A model generated the notes under the pieces. It saw only the letters and a program-made list of their open reading frames with translations, did no database searches and had not been told where the DNA came from. A stretch of 9,991 bases of DNA, from assembly GCA_964450355.1 (NCBI GenBank), contig CAYVDH010000134.1, forward strand, positions 1-9,991, written 5' to 3'. The translations under genes and the position numbers were made by a program. Position 1 is the stretch's first letter. Every line of letters starts with the position of its first letter. Positions 7,748 through 9,991 of this stretch are shown here, piece after piece. The stretch is from CAYVDH01 sp964450355 (lineage in GTDB: Bacteria; Bacteroidota; Bacteroidia; NS11-12g; UBA955).

Positions 7748-9121
7748 ATGAGTCACGGACACGAAATTCACATCAAACAAGAAAAATTTGTTTTTACACA
7801 AAAATCAAAAAAGTTTTCTTTAACTTTAATTTTCATTGGATTATTAATGACGTTAGCAGGTATTACAATGGCTTATAACAAAGATCACAAAGCCAATCAT
7901 AAACACGCTGCATCTACTGCTGTAGAAAGTCACCATCAATCTGGCAGTGTTAATTTGGTAGGAGTAGATACTTTGAGAAATGATGAATCGAAACATCCCA
8001 TTGTTGAAGGTCATGCTAAACCTTGGTACACCAGAGTGTATTTAAATTTAATGTTAAATGGATACTATTTGTTGTTAATTTCTATTTGTGGTTTGTTTTT
8101 CTTTGCCTTACAATACATTTCAAATGCTGGTTGGAGTACCGTATTATTAAGAATACCCCAAGCGATGAGTACTGTATTCCCAATTGGTGCTTTGATCATA
8201 TTGGCTGTTTTTTTAATCGATGGAGACAATATTTATCATTGGGTGCATTATGAACATCAGCACTTAGAAAAAGGAGCTCCTGGTTTTGATGCCATTTTAG
8301 CAAGTAAACAATGGTTTTTGAACACACCTACAATCCTTGTATTTTTAGTAGCAATTCCTTTAGTTTGGTTTTTATTTGGTAAAAAATTAAGGACATTGTC
8401 AGAAACAGAAGACATAGAAGGTGGAGTATCTTTCTTTAAAAAATCCATCAGATTTTCTGCTGCGTTTACATTTTTCTTTGGTTTCAGTTTGTCAGTTATA
8501 TCTTGGATAGTGACTATGGCTATTGATTCACACTGGTACAGCACCATTTTCTCTATTTATAACTTTGCTACTGGTTGGGTAAGTTGCATTTCCGTCATCG
8601 CCTTGATTGTACTTTATTTAAAAAGAAACGGATACATGGATATCATTACAGACGAGCATATACATGACTTAGGTAAATTCATGTTTGCATTCTCTATCTT
8701 CTGGACTTATTTGTGGTTATCCCAATATTTATTGATATGGTATGCCAACATTCCTGAGGAGTCTATCTATTATTACAAAAGATTAGAGATGCCATTTAAA
8801 ATCAATTTCTTTATCAATTTAATATTTAATTTCTTGGTGCCATTTTTAGCTTTAATGACAAGAAACAACAAGAGAAACCCACAAATAATAACCATAGTAG
8901 CTGTCATCATTTTAGTAGGACACTGGAACGACATCTGGTTGATGTTAATGCCTGGTTCTATAGATAAATCTGCCTCTATTGGATTGTTAGAAATAGGAAT
9001 GACTTTATCCTTTGTTGGATTGTTTATTTATTTAGTATTAAATTCTTTGAGCAAAAAAGGATTAATACCAGTGAATCATCCATACATACAGGAAAGTGCA
9101 CACCACGATGTAGGAATATAA
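7748..9121 (+). CDS. actF: ACIII subunit ActF, second NrfD-like integral membrane protein
   Basis: ActF is the second polytopic membrane subunit of ACIII, related to ActC but not thought to bind quinol in characterised complexes. It may contribute a proton half-channel. The 457 residues hold about ten hydrophobic helices, near 23-43, 100-122, 138-157, 192-210, 234-257, 266-291, 309-332, 351-370, 378-398 and 412-433. The long loop after the first helix (about 44-92) is rich in histidine and includes DHKANHKHAA and ESHHQ. The N-terminus also begins MSHGHEIHIK. His-rich loops at this place occur in other ActF proteins, so this may be a family trait. Recognisable stretches include DSHWYSTIFSIYNFATGW (about 260-277) and SQYLLIWYANIPEE (about 325-338). 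It starts 12 bases after actE and is followed directly by a strong terminator, so it is the last gene of the operon. Confidence 0.95.
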   Translation: MSHGHEIHIKQEKFVFTQKSKKFSLTLIFIGLLMTLAGITMAYNKDHKANHKHAASTAVESHHQSGSVNLVGVDTLRNDESKHPIVEGHAKPWYTRVYLNLMLNGYYLLLISICGLFFFALQYISNAGWSTVLLRIPQAMSTVFPIGALIILAVFLIDGDNIYHWVHYEHQHLEKGAPGFDAILASKQWFLNTPTILVFLVAIPLVWFLFGKKLRTLSETEDIEGGVSFFKKSIRFSAAFTFFFGFSLSVISWIVTMAIDSHWYSTIFSIYNFATGWVSCISVIALIVLYLKRNGYMDIITDEHIHDLGKFMFAFSIFWTYLWLSQYLLIWYANIPEESIYYYKRLEMPFKINFFINLIFNFLVPFLALMTRNNKRNPQIITIVAVIILVGHWNDIWLMLMPGSIDKSASIGLLEIGMTLSFVGLFIYLVLNSLSKKGLIPVNHPYIQESAHHDVGI

Positions 9122-9144
9122 TTTAATTAACAACTACTATATAC

Positions 9145-9173
9145 AAAAAGGACATCAATAGGTGTCCTTTTTT
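9145..9173 (+). terminator. Intrinsic terminator of the act operon, probably bidirectional
   Basis: AAAAAGGACATC and GGTGTCCTTTTT pair into a 12-bp stem (one G-T pair) around the loop AATA, 23 bases after the actF stop. The 3' arm runs into a T tract. The A-rich 5' arm gives a T tract on the other strand too, so the same hairpin can stop transcription arriving from the convergent minus-strand gene. Confidence 0.88.
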
Positions 9174-9211
9174 CCTTTTTTCGTTTTTATTGCTTTTTAT
9201 TTTTTTATTTT

Positions 9212-9232
9212 AGGGCAGCATTTCCTCGCCCT
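9212..9232. other. Weak inverted repeat in the convergent intergenic region
   Basis: AGGGC (9212-9216) and GCCCT (9228-9232) can pair across an 11-base loop, followed by only three further T residues. This could be a backup terminator or a remnant of a repeat element. The stem is short, and the surrounding 9174-9280 stretch is otherwise T-rich sequence without a reading frame. Confidence 0.25.
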
Positions 9233-9270
9233 TTTAGGTACGCTTTTTATTTTTTGGTGGTTGTTCAACA

Positions 9271-9284
9271 GTTGCTGATGTTAC
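9271..9284. repeat. Left flanking repeat GTTGCTGATGTTAC
   Basis: This 14-mer overlaps the stop codon of the minus-strand gene. It matches the sequence at 9784-9795 in all 12 bases apart from a 2-base insertion (GA). The pair lies in the same orientation on either side of the gene, about 510 bases apart. Confidence 0.4.
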
Positions 9285-9760
9285 AGGCCGGTCTTATGTT
9301 CATATTCCTTTGGTGAGTTAATTAAGTTGTCAATTTTCTTTGCTATTTCACTAAGCATCATTTTGTGTCTAACTATTGCAATCAACCAATTCAATCCCCC
9401 TAACCATATGAAACTAAGTATTCCATCCCAAATTTGTTGAGAAACTGTCGCTATAAATGCTGAAAAAAAAGTCACCGCTATAAAAAGATGATACATATAA
9501 AATTCATAGGTCAATATTGTTCTGTCTCCTTTGTCAATGATAGTAAAAACTCCTTTTTCAATTGTAACAAGAATATTGGTGTTCCATCTGCCCCATTTGA
9601 ATAATTTAGACTTAAACGTCAACTTATTGCCTTCAATAACTATGTCGTCACCCGTTTTTTGGGTTATAAAGTCTTCAATAAATTCAAGAGTTTCTTTGTT
9701 TCTATCACTTGCATAATTTTTCAGTTGGGCTGAATATTTTATTGAGAATGGAAATGCCAT
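9281..9760 (-). CDS. Hypothetical membrane protein, function not recognised
   Basis: I do not recognise a named family for this 159-residue protein. The first 85 residues look soluble and strand-rich, with alternating hydrophobic and charged residues such as DDIVIEGNKLTFKS (38-51) and NILVTIEKGVFTIIDKG (62-78). Two hydrophobic helices follow at about 88-105 and 112-130, separated by SQQIWDG. A basic, helical tail (RHKMMLSEIAKKIDNLI, about 131-147) completes it. There is no signal peptide, cofactor motif or catalytic signature. The overall shape, a small soluble domain then a helical hairpin and short cytoplasmic tail, suggests an inner-membrane protein. The gene is convergent to the act operon, has no partner gene in the window and begins with an SD-less ATG at 9758-9760. 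Its balanced amino-acid composition and uninterrupted length in AT-rich DNA support real coding. Flanking short repeats suggest it may be an exchangeable accessory gene. Confidence 0.7.
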   Translation of the reverse strand: MAFPFSIKYSAQLKNYASDRNKETLEFIEDFITQKTGDDIVIEGNKLTFKSKLFKWGRWNTNILVTIEKGVFTIIDKGDRTILTYEFYMYHLFIAVTFFSAFIATVSQQIWDGILSFIWLGGLNWLIAIVRHKMMLSEIAKKIDNLINSPKEYEHKTGL

Positions 9761-9783
9761 TGTTTGCTCAGTTATCTGTTAAG

Positions 9784-9795
9784 GTTGCTTGTTAC
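9784..9795. repeat. Right flanking repeat GTTGCTTGTTAC
   Basis: This 12-mer lies 24 bases upstream of the minus-strand gene's start codon. It is the partner of the 14-mer at 9271-9284, from which it differs only by lacking the central GA. The pair could be boundaries of an inserted cassette, or chance in AT-rich DNA. Confidence 0.4.
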
Positions 9796-9878
9796 GGCAG
9801 TTTGTCTGAAACTTATTTTCAACCTCTGATGATAGAAAAATTGAAAAGTTTTTAAGACTGATTCTCATTTGTTTTACG

Positions 9879-9886
9879 CAAATTTA
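9879..9886 (-). promoter_or_regulatory. Possible -7 box for the minus-strand gene (TAAATTTG)
   Basis: Read on the minus strand, TAAATTTG fits TAnnTTTG. It would start transcription about 110 bases before the ATG of the hypothetical membrane protein. No clear -33 element is present, and such a motif can occur by chance in AT-rich DNA. Confidence 0.25.
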
Positions 9887-9921
9887 ACATTTTTTAAGTT
9901 TTTAAACAGTTTTACGTTTGT

Positions 9922-9937
9922 CAACTTTACAAAGTTG
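9922..9937. repeat. Perfect short palindrome CAACTTTACAAAGTTG
   Basis: CAACTTT and AAAGTTG form a perfect 7-bp inverted repeat around AC. There is no T tract after it on the plus strand, so a classical terminator is unlikely. It may be an operator-like dyad or part of a small interspersed repeat. Only one copy is seen in the window. Confidence 0.35.
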
Positions 9938-9991
9938 GGACAGTAGCAGCAATTGTAATAAGATGTAAAACTATAAAATAAATACAATTTA

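Larger units (their letters stand above)
76..9173 (+). other. actABCDEF operon (complete Alternative Complex III locus)
   Basis: All six ACIII genes lie on one strand in canonical order with gaps of 32, 22, 20, -8 and 12 bases. A plausible promoter box stands before the first gene and an intrinsic terminator follows the last, with no convincing terminator between genes. None of the starts has a clear Shine-Dalgarno sequence. The leaders are A-rich, and the ones before actD and actF share the 10-mer AGTCAATAAA immediately at the ATG. Confidence 0.85.
9761..9991. other. Non-coding AT-rich stretch at the window end
   Basis: No credible reading frame is seen here. The stretch holds the right flanking repeat (9784-9795), a possible minus-strand promoter box and a 10-base direct repeat AAGTTTTTAA (9846-9855 and 9896-9905). 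It also holds an 8-base direct repeat GTTTTACG (9871-9878 and 9909-9916) and the palindrome at 9922-9937. Confidence 0.5.

Noticed and set aside
8023..8253. Plus-strand 76-residue open frame inside actF
   Set aside because: It is out of frame within a strongly supported membrane protein, with Cys/Phe-rich composition typical of a shifted reading of transmembrane codons.
9261..9300. Integron attC-like recombination site at the end of the minus-strand gene
   Set aside because: The repeat edges do not fit the GTTRRRY/RYYYAAC core sites, and no integrase or cassette array is visible in the window.
1..9991. CRISPR arrays, tRNA or rRNA genes, transposases or phage genes
   Set aside because: I saw no regularly spaced repeats, no cloverleaf-like sequence and no transposase, integrase or phage-like protein on either strand.

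Overview
The window is AT-rich DNA from a Bacteroidota-type bacterium. Three things point there: the gene content and order, an A-rich, Shine-Dalgarno-poor region before every start codon, and a TAnnTTTG-type -7 box before the first gene. No marker in the window fixes the genus.

Positions 122-9121 hold one complete six-gene, same-strand operon for Alternative Complex III (ACIII), the cytochrome bc1-unrelated menaquinol:electron-acceptor oxidoreductase. The order is canonical: actA (multiheme cytochrome c, here six heme motifs), actB (Tat-exported molybdopterin-like/Fe-S protein), actC (NrfD-like quinol-binding membrane protein), actD (DUF3341 two-helix membrane protein), actE (lipoprotein monoheme cytochrome c) and actF (second NrfD-like membrane protein). 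Gaps are 32, 22, 20, -8 and 12 nt, so the genes are very probably co-transcribed. A likely promoter lies at about 76-83 and a strong intrinsic terminator at 9145-9173.

In the expected scheme, quinol is oxidised in ActC. Electrons pass through three [4Fe-4S] and one [3Fe-4S] clusters of ActB, whose 15 C-terminal ligand cysteines match that count exactly. They then reach the hemes of ActA and ActE and leave to a cytochrome c or a partner oxidase. No oxidase genes follow actF inside the window.

The most unusual feature is that ActE is a fusion: after its single-heme domain it carries a complete C-terminal OmpA-like peptidoglycan-binding domain with the diagnostic Asp and Arg in place. This suggests a respiratory complex physically tethered to the cell wall.

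Positions 9174-9991 are different in character. One convergent minus-strand gene (9281-9760) encodes an unrecognised 159-residue protein with two predicted membrane helices. It is flanked by near-identical short direct repeats, GTTGCT(GA)TGTTAC, which gives it a cassette-like look. The last 230 bases are non-coding and contain a small perfect hairpin and short AT-rich repeats.
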